Below the pieces are notes generated by a model. It had not been told where the DNA came from. It saw only the letters and a program-made list of their open reading frames with translations, and ran no database searches. Positions 38,506 through 48,750 of a stretch of 64,000 nucleotides of DNA are shown one piece after another (positions within the stretch are counted from its first letter, which is position 1; the number at the start of each line of letters is the position of its first letter). The position numbers and the translations under genes are program-made. The stretch is taken from contig NZ_FPAB01000002.1 of NCBI RefSeq assembly GCF_900116145.1, positions 248,001 to 312,000 on the forward strand, in the 5' to 3' direction. The DNA is from Streptomyces harbinensis. GTDB taxonomy: Bacteria; Actinomycetota; Actinomycetes; Streptomycetales; Streptomycetaceae.

Positions 38506-39485
38506 AGCGAACTCCAGTCATGGTCCGGGTAGTGGTGCACCGGGGCCGAAATGTCATCCAGCGCCCGGCAGATCTCGTCAGGAAGCCTAAGGTCCTCCAC
38601 TGACAACACCTCGTTCAGCTGCCGCGCCGTGCGCGCCCCCACGATCGGCGCGGCCACCCCGGGCCGGTCCCGTATCCAGGCGAGCGCCACCTGCGCCGGG
38701 GTGACGGCCAGGCCGTCCGCCGCCGTGGCCACCGCGTCCACCACCCGGCGTCCCGGCGCGTCCAGATAGGGGGCGACGAACCCGGCCAGGGTGCTGGAGG
38801 CGCCGCGCGAGCCGGGCGGGGTGCCGTGCCGGTACTTGCCGGTCAGCACCCCGCGCCCCAGCGGCGAGGACGGCAGCAGCCCCACGCCCAGGTCCAGCGC
38901 GGCCGGCAGCACCTCGCGTTCGACGCCGCGCTGGAGGAGCGAGTACTCCATCTGGGTGCTGGCGAGCCGGGTGCGCGCCCCCGGCACGCTCAGCTGCCAG
39001 GTGGCGGCCTTCGCGAGCTGCCAGCCGCAGAAGTTGGACACGCCGGCGTACCGGACCCGTCCGCTGCTCACGGCGATGTCCAGGGCCTGGAGCGTCTCCT
39101 CCAGCGGGGTCATCGGATCGAAGGCATGCACCTGCCACAGATCGACGTAGTCGGTGCCCAGCCGCTCCAGGGAGGCGTCCAGGGCGGCGAGCAGATGGCC
39201 CCGGGAGGCGTCGAAGCGGCGGTCCGGATCGGGCACGCTGCCCGCCTTGGTGGCGATCACCAGCTCGGAGCGCGGCACCAGGGAATCCAGCAGCCGTCCC
39301 AGCAGGTACTCGGCACCGCCGTCCGCGTACACATCGGCGGTGTCCAGCAGAGTGCCGCCGGCCTCCCAGAACATCTTCAGCAGCTCCGCGGCGTCCGGCT
39401 CCTCCGTGTCCCTCGCCCACGTCAACGTGCCGAGCCCGAGCCGGGATACGCGCAGGCCGGTGCGGCCCAGTTGCCGAAGATCCAT
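38502..39485 (-). CDS. Aldo/keto reductase
   Basis: 327 residues. LGLGTLTWARDTEE, the catalytic Tyr in LLDTADVYADGGAEYLLG, Asp in the same motif, Lys in LVIATKAGSVPDPD and His in DLWQVHAFDPMTPLEETLQA form the AKR tetrad. VRYAGVSNFCGWQLAKA and the C-terminal NADPH loop PIVGARTARQLNEVL are typical. It reduces a carbonyl with NADPH; substrate unknown. Coupled to the RecD-like gene downstream and divergent from the F420-type gene. Confidence 0.93.
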   Translation of the reverse strand: MDLRQLGRTGLRVSRLGLGTLTWARDTEEPDAAELLKMFWEAGGTLLDTADVYADGGAEYLLGRLLDSLVPRSELVIATKAGSVPDPDRRFDASRGHLLAALDASLERLGTDYVDLWQVHAFDPMTPLEETLQALDIAVSSGRVRYAGVSNFCGWQLAKAATWQLSVPGARTRLASTQMEYSLLQRGVEREVLPAALDLGVGLLPSSPLGRGVLTGKYRHGTPPGSRGASSTLAGFVAPYLDAPGRRVVDAVATAADGLAVTPAQVALAWIRDRPGVAAPIVGARTARQLNEVLSVEDLRLPDEICRALDDISAPVHHYPDHDWSSL

Positions 39486-39560
39486 GGCCGTTGAGCGTAC
39501 TGGCGCCGGGGGGTAGAGTCCCGTCGCAAGGGCAGGTTACCGACGAGTAGAGGCGGTTGT

Positions 39561-40610
39561 ATGCGGCTCGGAATCAACCTCGGGTACTGGGGCGCCGGAA
39601 TGGACGCCGACAACCTCGCCGTCGCCCAGGAGGCCGACCGGCTCGGCTACGCCGTGTGCTGGGCCGCCGAGGCCTACGGCTCCGACGCGCCCACCGTGCT
39701 GAGCTGGGTCGCCGCCCAGACCCGGCGCATCGACGTCGGCTCCGCCATCCTCCAGATCCCCGCCCGCGCCCCGGCCATGACCGCCATGACCGCCGCCACC
39801 CTCGACTCCCTCTCCGGCGGCCGGTTCCGGCTCGGCCTCGGCGTCAGCGGACCGCAGGTCTCCGAGGGCTGGTACGGCGTCAGGTTCGACAAGCCGCTCG
39901 CCCGCACCCGCGAGTACGTGGAGATCGTCCGCACCGCCATGTCCCGGCAGCGGCTCACCCACCGGGGCGAGCACTGGACCCTCCCGCTGCCCGACGGCCC
40001 CGGCAAGCCCATCAAGCTCACCGTGCACCCCGTACGCGAGCGCATCCCGCTCTACATCGCCGCCATCGGCCCCAAGAACCTCCGCCAGACCGGCGAGATC
40101 GCCGACGGCGCCCTGCTCATCTTCTTCTCGCCCGAGCACGCCGAACACACCGCCCTCGCACCGCTGCGCGAGGGCCGCGCCGCCATCGGCGCCGGCCTGG
40201 ACGGCTTCGACATCGCCCCCACCGTCCCGCTCGCCGTCGGCGACGACCTCGACGCGCTCACCGACCACTTCCGCCCGTACACCGCCCTGTACGTCGGCGG
40301 TATGGGCAGCCGCGAGCAGAACTTCTACAACCGCCTCGCCCGGCGCATGGGGTACGAGAAGGAGGCCGCCGAGATCCAGGACCACTATCTGGCCGGCGAC
40401 AAGCAGGCCGCCGCTGCCGCCGTGCCCCGCTCGCTCATCGACTCCACCACCCTCGTCGGGCCCGTGGACCGCATCGCCGACCGGATGCGCGCCTACGCCG
40501 AAGCCGGCGTCACCACCCTCTCCCTCGCCCCCGCCGGGCTCACCCTCGACGAGCGGATCGCCGCCGTGCGGGCCGGGGCCGAAGCCCTGGAACGGGCCGG
40601 GATCGGCTGA
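39561..40610 (+). CDS. LLM-class F420-dependent oxidoreductase
   Basis: 349 residues, TIM barrel of the F420-type luciferase superfamily: MRLGINLGYWGAGMDADNLA, EADRLGYAVCWAAEAYGSDA, RIDVGSAILQIPARAPAMTA, LDSLSGGRFRLGLGVSGPQV, IPLYIAAIGPKNLRQTGEIA and TLVGPVDRIADRMRAYAEAG. Proteins with this N-terminus (ending WAAEAYGSDA) belong to the group usually annotated as F420-dependent. It would transfer hydride from reduced F420 to an unknown substrate. A different subgroup from the monooxygenase at 24605. Confidence 0.9.
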   Translation: MRLGINLGYWGAGMDADNLAVAQEADRLGYAVCWAAEAYGSDAPTVLSWVAAQTRRIDVGSAILQIPARAPAMTAMTAATLDSLSGGRFRLGLGVSGPQVSEGWYGVRFDKPLARTREYVEIVRTAMSRQRLTHRGEHWTLPLPDGPGKPIKLTVHPVRERIPLYIAAIGPKNLRQTGEIADGALLIFFSPEHAEHTALAPLREGRAAIGAGLDGFDIAPTVPLAVGDDLDALTDHFRPYTALYVGGMGSREQNFYNRLARRMGYEKEAAEIQDHYLAGDKQAAAAAVPRSLIDSTTLVGPVDRIADRMRAYAEAGVTTLSLAPAGLTLDERIAAVRAGAEALERAGIG

Positions 40611-40730
40611 AATCCTGCGGCCGTGGTGGGGGCTCGGGGTCTCCCCGCCACGGCCGTCGCCCTGCCCAACGACCCTGCCCCGGCGGGGGTTACTCCCCGA
40701 TCCCGAACCAGTCCCCCTACCCTGGGCCGC

Positions 40731-41426
40731 ATGCCCACCATGCTGCTGCTGCGCCACGGCAGGACCACCGCCAATTCCGCCGGAGTGCTGGCCGGCCGTG
40801 CCCCCGGCACCGGCCTCGACGACTTCGGCCACCGCCAGGCCGCCGCCCTGCCGGACCGGCTCGCCGGGGTACCGCTGGCCGCCGCCGTGCACAGCCCGCT
40901 CCAGCGCTGCGTGGAGACCCTCGCCCCGCTGCGCGCCGCCCGCCCGGACCTGCCGGTGTACGCCGAGGAGCGGGTCACCGAGTGCGACTACGGCGAGTGG
41001 ACCGGACGGAGCCTGCGCGAACTGGCCGAACTGCCGCTGATGGCCACCGTCCGCACCCGCCCCTCCGCCGTCCGCTTCCCCGGCGGCGAGGCGATGCGCG
41101 CCATGGCCGAGCGGGTGGTCGCCGCGGCGGCCGACTGGGACGCCCGCATCGCCCGTGACCACGGCCCGGACGCCGTCTGGCTGCTGTGCACCCACGGCGA
41201 CAACATCAAGGCCGTGGTCGCCGACGCCCTCGGCCTCCACCTCGACCACTTCCAGCGCATCGCCCCGCACCCCGCCTCCGTCACCGCCATCCGCTACCAC
41301 GACCACCACCCCCTGCTGCTGCGCTTCGGCGACACCGGCGACCTGAGCGAGTTCGCACCGCACACCCCGGCCGCCGAACGCGACGTGGCGGCCGAGACCG
41401 ATGCGCCCGTGGGGGGCGGTGCCTAG
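40731..41426 (+). CDS. Histidine phosphatase family protein (MSMEG_4193 type)
   Basis: 231 residues from ATG 40731. The phospho-acceptor is in MLLLRHGRTTANSAG, Arg in HSPLQRCVETL, Glu in VTECDYGEWTGRSLRELAEL, and the second His in WLLCTHGDNIKAVVADALGL. This subgroup is conserved next to DUF3090 and the SCO1664-like gene upstream of mshC in actinobacteria. Phosphatase or mutase on an unknown small substrate. Confidence 0.92.
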   Translation: MPTMLLLRHGRTTANSAGVLAGRAPGTGLDDFGHRQAAALPDRLAGVPLAAAVHSPLQRCVETLAPLRAARPDLPVYAEERVTECDYGEWTGRSLRELAELPLMATVRTRPSAVRFPGGEAMRAMAERVVAAAADWDARIARDHGPDAVWLLCTHGDNIKAVVADALGLHLDHFQRIAPHPASVTAIRYHDHHPLLLRFGDTGDLSEFAPHTPAAERDVAAETDAPVGGGA

Positions 41427-41502
41427 GCACCGAGATCGTGATGCGCAGTAGGGTGCCAGTGTCGACCGACAACAGTCCGTCCCCGACCCCACGGAGCAGT
41501 AC

Positions 41503-42096
41503 GTGTCCCGTCAGGTGTTCCTCTACGACCCTCCGGAACGATTCGTCGCCGGGACGGTCGGACTGCCTGGCCGGCGCAGCTTCTACCTCCAGGCGACGGC
41601 CGGCCGCCGCACCACCAGCGTCGCCCTGGAGAAGGCCCAGGTGGAAGCGCTCGCCCAGCGCATCGACGAACTGCTCGACGAGGTGGTGCGCCGCTCCGGC
41701 GGCTCCACCTCCGTCCCCGCCGTCGCCCCGGCCGAACTCGCCGACACCGGGCCGCTCCAGATGCCCGTCGAGGAGGAGTTCCGGGTCGGCACCATGGCGC
41801 TGGCCTGGGACGGCGAGAGCGAGCGGATGATCGTGGAGGCCCAGGCCCTGGTGGAACTGGACGCCGACTCCGAGGAGGAGTTCGCCGAAGCCGAGGAACG
41901 GCTGCTGCGCGACGACGAGAACGGCCCGCCCATGCTGCGGGTCCGGCTCTCCGGCACCATGGCCCGCGCCTTCGCCAAGCGCGCGCTGGAGGTGGTCGGG
42001 GCCGGCCGCCCGCCGTGCCCGCTGTGCAGCCTGCCGCTCGACCCGGAGGGACACGTATGTCCGCGCCAGAACGGATACCGGCGCAGCCAGGCATGA
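41503..42096 (+). CDS. DUF3090 family protein
   Basis: 197 residues from GTG 41503. SRQVFLYDPPERFVAGTVGL, RRSFYLQATAGRRTTSVALE, VGTMALAWDGESERMIVEA, LRVRLSGTMARAFAKRALEV, and a C-terminal zinc-ribbon-like PPCPLCSLPLDPEGHVCPRQ with three Cys. It is always found with the next gene, whose start overlaps it by 40 bases, so they likely act together. Function unknown. Confidence 0.92.
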   Translation: MSRQVFLYDPPERFVAGTVGLPGRRSFYLQATAGRRTTSVALEKAQVEALAQRIDELLDEVVRRSGGSTSVPAVAPAELADTGPLQMPVEEEFRVGTMALAWDGESERMIVEAQALVELDADSEEEFAEAEERLLRDDENGPPMLRVRLSGTMARAFAKRALEVVGAGRPPCPLCSLPLDPEGHVCPRQNGYRRSQA

Positions 42097-42950
42097 CACC
42101 CGATCAGCAGGAGGAGACCGGCAAGATCCTCGCGCACGGCCGGCTCACCGTCCTGGGCCGGATCCCCGGCGCCTCCAACACGGTGCTCTACGCCACGGCG
42201 GAACTCGGCGGCCGTACCGTGCCCTGCGTGTGCAAGCCGGTGGCCGGCGAACGCCCGCTGTGGGACTTCCCCGAGGGCAATCTGGCCCGCCGTGAGGTCG
42301 CCGCGTACGAGGTGTGCCGGGCGCTGGGCTGGGACCTGGTGCCGCCCACCGTGCTGCGCGAGGGGCCGGGCGGCGAGACCATGTGCCAGCTGTGGGTGGG
42401 CCCCGACCCGCTGGCCGGGGACCCGGAGCCGGCCGGGGAAGGGGAGGGGGACGCCGGCGCGGCGCCCGGCGAACTGCTGGCGCTCACCGAGGGCCCCGAG
42501 GCCGGCCCCGGCTGGCGCGCCATCGGCCAGGTGGAGACGGCCGACGGCACGCCCGCCTTGCTGGTGCACGCCGACGATCCGCGGCTGCGCCGGCTCGCCG
42601 TCCTGGACGCGGTGATCAACAACGGCGACCGCAAGGGCGGCCATCTGCTGCCCCAGCCCGACGGCCGGCTGCTCGGCATCGACCACGGTGTGACCTTCCA
42701 CACCGAGGACAAGCTGCGCACCCTGCTGTGGGGCTGGGCGGGCGAGCCGCTGCCGGACGGTGTGCCGCAGGCCCTGCGGACGCTCGCCGACGCGCTGGCC
42801 GACCCCGGCGCCCCGGCCGCCCGGATCGCCGAGCTGATCAGCCCCGCCGAGTACACGGCGCTGCGCGAGCGGGTCGCGGACCTGCTGCGCACCGGCCGCC
42901 ATCCGCGCCCGGGCGGCGAGTGGCCCGCCATCCCCTGGCCGCTGATCTAG
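42057..42950 (+). CDS. SCO1664-type PI3/4-kinase-like protein
   Basis: 297 residues from ATG 42057; ATG 42093 overlapping the DUF3090 stop is an alternative. GRIPGASNTVLYATAELGGR, VCKPVAGERPLWDFPEGNLA (Lys), REVAAYEVCRALGWDLVPPT, then RLAVLDAVINNGDRKGGHLL (catalytic loop) and LGIDHGVTFHTEDKLRTLLW (metal Asp), a short kinase fold of the PI3/4K superfamily. Conserved in the mshC neighbourhood. Partner of DUF3090; substrate unknown. Confidence 0.9.
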   Translation: MSAPERIPAQPGMTPDQQEETGKILAHGRLTVLGRIPGASNTVLYATAELGGRTVPCVCKPVAGERPLWDFPEGNLARREVAAYEVCRALGWDLVPPTVLREGPGGETMCQLWVGPDPLAGDPEPAGEGEGDAGAAPGELLALTEGPEAGPGWRAIGQVETADGTPALLVHADDPRLRRLAVLDAVINNGDRKGGHLLPQPDGRLLGIDHGVTFHTEDKLRTLLWGWAGEPLPDGVPQALRTLADALADPGAPAARIAELISPAEYTALRERVADLLRTGRHPRPGGEWPAIPWPLI

Positions 42951-43021
42951 GGCCGGGCTGCGCCCGGGCCGCGCCCGGGGCCCGCCGTGTAACCGGGGGC
43001 ACCTGCGGATAGGCTCGTGGC

Positions 43022-44251
43022 ATGTATGCCTGGCCCGCCTCCGAGGTCCCCGCGCTGCCTGGTCAGGGCCGCGACCTCAGGATTCACGACACCGCCACCG
43101 GGAGCCGGGTGACCCTCACCCCCGGGCCCGTGGCCCGGCTCTACGTCTGCGGCATCACGCCCTACGACGCCACCCATCTGGGACACGCGGCCACCTACAC
43201 CGCGTTCGACCTGGTGCAGCGGGTGTGGCTGGACAACGGGCGGCAGGTGCACTACGTACAGAACGTCACCGACATCGACGACCCGCTGCTGGAGCGGGCG
43301 GTGGCCACCGGCGAGGACTGGACGGCCCTCGCGCTGCGCGAGACCGAGCTGTTCCGCGAGGACATGACCGCGCTGCGGATGCTGCCGCCCAGCCACTACA
43401 TCGGCGCGGTGGAGGCCATACCGGGCATCGTCCCGCTGGTGGAGCGGCTGCGCGAGCAGGGCGCCGCCTACGAACTCGACGGTGACATCTACTACTCGGT
43501 GGCCTCCGACGAGCACTTCGGGAAGGTCTCCGGCCTCGACGCGGCGACCATGCGGGCGCTGTCCGCCGAGCGCGGCGGCGACCCCGACCGCCCCGGCAAG
43601 AAGAACCCGCTCGACCCGCTGCTGTGGCTGGCGGCCCGCCCCGGCGAGCCCTCCTGGGACGGCGGCAGCCTGGGCCCCGGCCGGCCCGGCTGGCACATCG
43701 AGTGCGTGGCCATCGCCCTGGAGCATCTGGGCATGGGCTTCGACGTCCAGGGCGGCGGCTCCGATCTGGCCTTCCCGCACCACGAGATGGGCGCATCCCA
43801 CGCGCAGACGCTCACCGGCGAGTACCCCTTCGCGCTCAGCTACGTGCACGCCGGCATGGTCGGTTACCAGGGCGAGAAGATGTCCAAGTCGCGGGGCAAC
43901 CTGGTCTTCGTCTCGCAGCTGCGGCGGGACGGCGTGGATCCGGCCGCCATCCGGCTCGCGCTGCTGTCGCGGCACTACCGCAGCGACTGGGAGTGGACCG
44001 AGGAGGTCCTGACCGAGGCCACCGAGCGGCTGGGCCGCTGGCGGGCCGCGGTCTCCCGGCCGGACGGGCCGTCCGCGCTCGCCCTCGTCGAGGAGATCCG
44101 TGAGGCGCTGGCCGACGACCTGGACGCCCCGGCCGCGCTCGCCGCCGTGGACCGCTGGGCCGGGGCTCAGGCCACCGCCGGCGGCGAGGACACCGGTGCC
44201 CCCGGGGTGGTCTCGCGCGCCGTGGACGCCCTGCTGGGCGTCGCGCTCTGA
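43022..44251 (+). CDS. mshC: Cysteine:glucosaminyl-inositol ligase MshC (mycothiol synthesis)
   Basis: 409 residues. Ligates Cys to GlcN-Ins using ATP, the third dedicated step of mycothiol synthesis. The protein is a cysteinyl-tRNA synthetase relative: zinc Cys and nucleotide loop in [20 protein letters not shown] (HIGH-like THLGHA), [55 protein letters not shown] and [14 protein letters not shown]. It is shorter than CysRS, without the tRNA-binding end, which identifies MshC. A strong terminator follows at once. Confidence 0.96.
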   Translation: MYAWPASEVPALPGQGRDLRIHDTATGSRVTLTPGPVARLYVCGITPYDATHLGHAATYTAFDLVQRVWLDNGRQVHYVQNVTDIDDPLLERAVATGEDWTALALRETELFREDMTALRMLPPSHYIGAVEAIPGIVPLVERLREQGAAYELDGDIYYSVASDEHFGKVSGLDAATMRALSAERGGDPDRPGKKNPLDPLLWLAARPGEPSWDGGSLGPGRPGWHIECVAIALEHLGMGFDVQGGGSDLAFPHHEMGASHAQTLTGEYPFALSYVHAGMVGYQGEKMSKSRGNLVFVSQLRRDGVDPAAIRLALLSRHYRSDWEWTEEVLTEATERLGRWRAAVSRPDGPSALALVEEIREALADDLDAPAALAAVDRWAGAQATAGGEDTGAPGVVSRAVDALLGVAL

Positions 44252-44258
44252 ACGGCGA

Positions 44259-44289
44259 CCGGGCCCGTACGGAAGCCGTACGGGCCCGG
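44259..44289. terminator. Hairpin terminator between mshC and the PAC2 gene
   Basis: CCGGGCCCGTACGG (44259-44272) pairs exactly with CCGTACGGGCCCGG (44276-44289), three-base loop. It lies between convergent genes and can serve both. Confidence 0.85.
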
Positions 44290-44312
44290 TCGAACGCGCG
44301 TAAACCGGACGG

Positions 44313-45335
44313 TCACTCGCCCGGCTCGGCCGGACCACCGCCCTCCGCGCCCGGCGGCTGACCGGGCTCGCCGCCCGGCTTGCGGCGGCGGCGCGGTCTG
44401 GCCCGTCCGCTGGTCGGATCCTTCAGGAACGGCCCCGGGCCGCCGCCGGCGTCCCCCGGCCCGGCGCCCGGACCCTGCTCCGCGGAACCGTCCCGGCGCC
44501 GCAGATAGCGCTCGAACTCCTTGGCGATGGCCTCGCCCGACGCCTCCGGCAGCTCGGCGGTGTCCCGGGCCTGCTCCAGCGACTGGACGTACTCCGCCAC
44601 CTCGCTGTCCTCGGCCGCCAGCTGGTCGACGCCCAGCTGCCAGGCCCTGGCGTCCTCGGGCAGGTCGCCCAGCGGGATGCCCACGCCCAGCAGGTCCTCC
44701 AGGGCGTTCAGCAGGGCCAGCGACGCCTTGGGGTTGGGCGGCTGCGAGACGTAGTGCGGCACCGAGGCCCACAGGCTGACCGTCGGGAACCCGGCGTGGG
44801 AGCACGCCTCCTGGAAGATGCCGACGATGCCGGTCGGCCCCTCGTACCGGGACTCCTCCAGGTCGAGCGAGCGCGCCAGCCCCTCGTCCGAGGTGACACT
44901 GGTGACCGGCACCGGACGGGTGTGCGGGGTGTCGCCCAGCAGCGCGCCGAGCACCACCACCATCTCCACACCCAGCTCGTGGGCGAAGCCCAGCAGCTCG
45001 TTGCAGAACGACCGCCAGCGCATGCTCGGCTCGATGCCCCGCACCAGTACCAGGTCGCGGCGTCTGCCGGTGCCCCCGGCCGCGCCGCGGATCACCGACA
45101 GCCGGGTGGTCGGCCAGGTGATCCGCCGCACACCGTCGTCCAGCCAGATCAGCGGGCGGTTGACCTGGAAGTCGTAGTAGTCCTCGGCGTCCAGCGCCGC
45201 GAACACCTCGCCCTTCCACTCCCGCTCCAGGTGTGCGACCGCGGCGGAGGCGGCGTCGCCGGCATCATTCCAGCCTTCGAACGCGGCCACCATGACCGGG
45301 TCGACCAGCTCGGGAACCCCCTCGAGCTCGATCAC
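44313..45335 (-). CDS. PAC2 family protein
   Basis: 340 residues. MIELEGVPELVDPVMVAAFE, GWNDAGDAASAAVAHLEREW, DYYDFQVNRPLIWLDDGVRR, DLVLVRGIEPSMRWRSFCNE, GALLGDTPHTRPVPVTSVTS, GPTGIVGIFQEACSHAGFPT and SLWASVPHYVSQPPNPKASL are PAC2 family hallmarks, a relative of proteasome assembly chaperone 2. The C-terminal ~60 residues are charged and Gly/Pro-rich. It probably assembles as an oligomer; a role with the proteasome is unproven. Convergent with mshC. Confidence 0.93.
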   Translation of the reverse strand: MIELEGVPELVDPVMVAAFEGWNDAGDAASAAVAHLEREWKGEVFAALDAEDYYDFQVNRPLIWLDDGVRRITWPTTRLSVIRGAAGGTGRRRDLVLVRGIEPSMRWRSFCNELLGFAHELGVEMVVVLGALLGDTPHTRPVPVTSVTSDEGLARSLDLEESRYEGPTGIVGIFQEACSHAGFPTVSLWASVPHYVSQPPNPKASLALLNALEDLLGVGIPLGDLPEDARAWQLGVDQLAAEDSEVAEYVQSLEQARDTAELPEASGEAIAKEFERYLRRRDGSAEQGPGAGPGDAGGGPGPFLKDPTSGRARPRRRRKPGGEPGQPPGAEGGGPAEPGE

Positions 45336-45527
45336 CCAGCGCCTCCTTCCGGCCGGGTCGGGACGGTATGCCCGGCCCGGCTGCCGTTTGTCTACCGTGC
45401 GGCCCAGCCTACGGCGTCACCGTGCCCAGACCACGGCCTTTGTACGCATCGGATGACGGGCCGGGCGCGGGCGGCCCCGGGGCAGGGGCGGCGCCGGGGA
45501 GGCGGGAGGCGCCGCCCCCGCCCGGCC

Positions 45528-47141
45528 TCAGTCGGTGCGCTCGGCCAGCAGCGCGGCCACCCGCTCCCGTACCGGCTCGGTGTCCAGGCCCCGGATGGTG
45601 ACGGTGGTGCGGCGCCGCAGCACGTCGTCCACGGTCCTGGCCCACTCCTGGTCACGGGCGTACACCACCTGCGCCCAGATCTCCGGGCCGTCCGGGTGGA
45701 TGCGCTCGCCCAGCGCCGGGTCCCGGCGCACCAGGTCCGCGATCTCCAGGGCGAGCGAGCCGTAGTGGGTGGCCAGATGACGCGCGGTCAGCGGGTCCAT
45801 CCGGGCACCGGGCTCGCGGTCCACCAGCAGCCGGTGGGCGACGGCGTTCGGGTTGGCCACCCCGGGCAGCGGGGTGCGGCGCACCAGCTCGCGCACCGGC
45901 TCCATGTCCTCCGCGATGCCGAGTCCCGGCAGCTTGGCGAGCTTGGCGAGGACGGTACGGCCGATGTGCCGGTACGTGGTCCACTTGCCGCCGGCCACCG
46001 ACAGCATGCCGCCGCGGCCCTCGCTGACCACGGTCTCCCGCTTGGCGGACTCCGTCCCGCCGGGCCCGCCGGGCAGCACCCGCAGCCCGGCGAAGGCGTA
46101 GGTGAGCAGGTCGCGGTCCAGCTGGGTGTCGCGCACGGACAGCGACGCCTCGGCGAGGATCTGCTGGATGTCGGCCTCGGTGGCCTCCACCGCGCCCGGG
46201 TCGCCCTCGTACGGTTCGTCGGTGGTGCCCAGCAGCAGCTGGTCCTCCCAGGGGAGGGCGAAGGTGATGCGGTACTTGTCGACCGGCGTGGCGAGCGCGG
46301 CGCGCCAGGGGGCGCTGCGGCGCAGCACGAGGTGGGCGCCCTTGGACAGCCGGACGCTGGGCGCGGCGCCCGGGTCCTCCAGGCGGCGCAGGTGGTCGAC
46401 CCAGGGGCCGGTGGCGTTGAGCACCAGCCGGGCGTCGATGCCGAACTCGGTGCCGTCCAGGCGGTCGCGGACCTCGGCGCCGGTGACCCGGCCGTGGGTG
46501 AAGCGCAGCCCGGTGACCTCGGCGTGGTTGAGGACGGCGGCGCCGGCGCCGACGGCGGCGCGGACGGTGAGGACGGCGACCCGGGCGTCGTTCATCTGGT
46601 GGTCGCCGTAGACGGCCACGGCCTTGAGATTGTCGGTGCGCAGCGCGGGGTTGGCGGCGGCGGCCTTGGCGGGGGAGATGATGCGGCCCACGCCGTCGCC
46701 GAAGGCGGAGAGCGCGGAGTAGGCGAAGACGCCGGCGCCGAGCTTGGCGGCGCTGTGCGGGCCGTCCTTGTAGACGGGCAGGTGGAAGGTGAGCGGGTTG
46801 ACCAGGTGGGGGGCCACGTCCTTGGCGAGGACCCGGCGCTCGTGGTGGTTCTCGGCGACCAGCTTGACGGCTCCGGTCTGGAGGTAGCGCAGTCCGCCGT
46901 GCACCAGCTTGGAGGAGGCGGAGGAGGTGGCGCCGGCGAAGTCGCCGGCGTCCACCATCGCCACCCGCAGCCCCGACTGCGCGGCGTGCCAGGCCACCGA
47001 GGTGCCCAGGATGCCGCCGCCGATCACCAGCAGATCGTGGGCGGAGCCGGCCAGTCGCTCCCGGGTTTCGGCGCGGCCGGCTGCCGGGTGCGCCGTTATG
47101 GCGGATCCGGTGGCGTCCGTGGTGTGCTGCGGGGTGTTCAT
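45528..47141 (-). CDS. glpD: Glycerol-3-phosphate dehydrogenase (FAD)
   Basis: 537 residues. Oxidises glycerol-3-phosphate to DHAP at the membrane, passing electrons to the quinone pool. FAD loop LLVIGGGILGTSVAWHAAQS, GATSSASSKLVHGGLRYLQ, LVLNATGPWVDHL, LLGTTDEPYEGDPGAVEATE, GGMLSVAGGKWTTYRHIGRT, and the C-terminal helical cap with VYARDQEWARTVDDVLRRRT. Third gene of glpF-glpK-glpD, six bases after the kinase stop. In S. coelicolor it corresponds to gylB. Confidence 0.96.
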   Translation of the reverse strand: MNTPQHTTDATGSAITAHPAAGRAETRERLAGSAHDLLVIGGGILGTSVAWHAAQSGLRVAMVDAGDFAGATSSASSKLVHGGLRYLQTGAVKLVAENHHERRVLAKDVAPHLVNPLTFHLPVYKDGPHSAAKLGAGVFAYSALSAFGDGVGRIISPAKAAAANPALRTDNLKAVAVYGDHQMNDARVAVLTVRAAVGAGAAVLNHAEVTGLRFTHGRVTGAEVRDRLDGTEFGIDARLVLNATGPWVDHLRRLEDPGAAPSVRLSKGAHLVLRRSAPWRAALATPVDKYRITFALPWEDQLLLGTTDEPYEGDPGAVEATEADIQQILAEASLSVRDTQLDRDLLTYAFAGLRVLPGGPGGTESAKRETVVSEGRGGMLSVAGGKWTTYRHIGRTVLAKLAKLPGLGIAEDMEPVRELVRRTPLPGVANPNAVAHRLLVDREPGARMDPLTARHLATHYGSLALEIADLVRRDPALGERIHPDGPEIWAQVVYARDQEWARTVDDVLRRRTTVTIRGLDTEPVRERVAALLAERTD

Positions 47142-47147
47142 GAGTTC

Positions 47148-48692
47148 TCAGTCCTCCTCGTCGAGCCAGCCCATGGTCCGCTGGACGGCCTTGAGCCAGA
47201 GCTTGTACTCGCGGTCGCGCTGGGCCGCGTCCATCTGGGGGGTCCACTCGGCCGCCCGGCGCCAGTTGGCGCGCAGTTCGCTGATGTCCGACCAGAAGCC
47301 GACGGCGAGGCCGGCGGCGTAGGCGGCGCCCAGACAGGTGGTCTCGGAGACCATGGGGCGCACCACGGGCGCGTCCAGGAAGTCCGAGATGTTCTGCATC
47401 AGCAGGTTGTTGGAGGTCATGCCGCCGTCGACCCGCAGCGAGGTGACCTCGACGCCGGAGTCCTTCTTCATGGCGTCGACGATCTCGCGGGTCTGCCAGG
47501 CGGTGGCCTCCAGGACCGCGCGGGCGATGTGGGCCTTGGTGACATAGCGGGTCAGTCCGGCGATGATGCCCCGGGCGTCCGAGCGCCAGTAGGGGGCGAA
47601 CAGGCCGGAGAACGCGGGAACGAAGTAGGCGCCACCGTTGTCCTCCACGGTCCTGGCGAGGGTCTCGATCTCGGCCGCCGAGTTGATGATGCCCATCTGG
47701 TCGCGCATCCACTGCACCAGGGCGCCGGTGATGGCGATGGAGCCTTCCAGCGCGTACACGGTGGGCTGGTCGCCGATGCGGTAGCCGACGGTGGTGAGCA
47801 GGCCGGCGTAGGAGTTGACGGCCTCGGTGCCGGTGTTCATCAGGAGGAAGGTGCCGGTGCCGTAGGTGGACTTGGCCTCGCCGACGTCGTAGCAGGTCTG
47901 GCCGAAGAGGGCCGCCTGCTGGTCGCCGAGCGCGGAGGCCACCGGCACGCCGTCCAGGGGTCCGCCCTTGGCGTGGCCGTAGACCTCGGCGGAGGAGCGG
48001 ATCTGCGGCAGGACGGCGGCGGGCACCTGCATGGAGGAGAGGATGCGCTCGTCCCAGTCCATGGTGCGCAGGTTCATCAGCATGGTGCGGGAGGCGTTGG
48101 TGACGTCGGTGACGTGCTGCCCGCCGTCCACGCCGCCGGTGAGGTTCCAGATGACCCAGGAGTCCATGGTGCCGAAGAGCAGGTCGCCGCGCTCGGCGCG
48201 TTCGCGCAGCCCTTCGACGTTGTCGAGCAGCCACCGGATCTTGGGTCCGGCGAAGTAGGCCGACAGCGGCAGCCCGGTCTCGCGGCGGAACCGGTCCTGG
48301 CCGACGTTGCGGCCCAGTTCCCGGCAGAGCGCGTCGGTGCGGGTGTCCTGCCAGACGATGGCGTTGTGGACGGGCTCGCCGGTGTGCCGGTCCCACAGCA
48401 GGGTGGTCTCGCGCTGGTTGGTGATGCCGATGGCCCGGACGTGGTCCTTGGTGATCTCGGCCTTCTCCAGCGCGCCGGCGACGACTTCCTGGACGTTGGC
48501 CCAGATCTCGGCGGCGTCGTGCTCCACCCAGCCGGGCCTGGGGAAGATCTGCTCGTGTTCCTTCTGGTCGACGGAGACGATGCGTCCGTCGTGGTCGAAG
48601 ACGATGCAGCGGGAGGAGGTGGTGCCCTGGTCGATGGCGGCGATGTACTCGCGCTGTTCGGCGGAGAAGGACGGGTCGTGCGTGCTGCTCAT
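47148..48692 (-). CDS. glpK: Glycerol kinase
   Basis: 514 residues from ATG 48692. Phosphorylates glycerol with [23 protein letters not shown] (phosphate loop), [104 protein letters not shown] and [13 protein letters not shown] cover both FGGY domains. Gene gylA in older Streptomyces nomenclature. Between glpF and glpD in one operon. Confidence 0.97.
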   Translation of the reverse strand: MSSTHDPSFSAEQREYIAAIDQGTTSSRCIVFDHDGRIVSVDQKEHEQIFPRPGWVEHDAAEIWANVQEVVAGALEKAEITKDHVRAIGITNQRETTLLWDRHTGEPVHNAIVWQDTRTDALCRELGRNVGQDRFRRETGLPLSAYFAGPKIRWLLDNVEGLRERAERGDLLFGTMDSWVIWNLTGGVDGGQHVTDVTNASRTMLMNLRTMDWDERILSSMQVPAAVLPQIRSSAEVYGHAKGGPLDGVPVASALGDQQAALFGQTCYDVGEAKSTYGTGTFLLMNTGTEAVNSYAGLLTTVGYRIGDQPTVYALEGSIAITGALVQWMRDQMGIINSAAEIETLARTVEDNGGAYFVPAFSGLFAPYWRSDARGIIAGLTRYVTKAHIARAVLEATAWQTREIVDAMKKDSGVEVTSLRVDGGMTSNNLLMQNISDFLDAPVVRPMVSETTCLGAAYAAGLAVGFWSDISELRANWRRAAEWTPQMDAAQRDREYKLWLKAVQRTMGWLDEED

Positions 48693-48750
48693 GCGGTCGG
48701 CTCCTGGTGGTTGCGGTTCGGGGGCGGAACGGCGGGACGGCTGCGGCGGG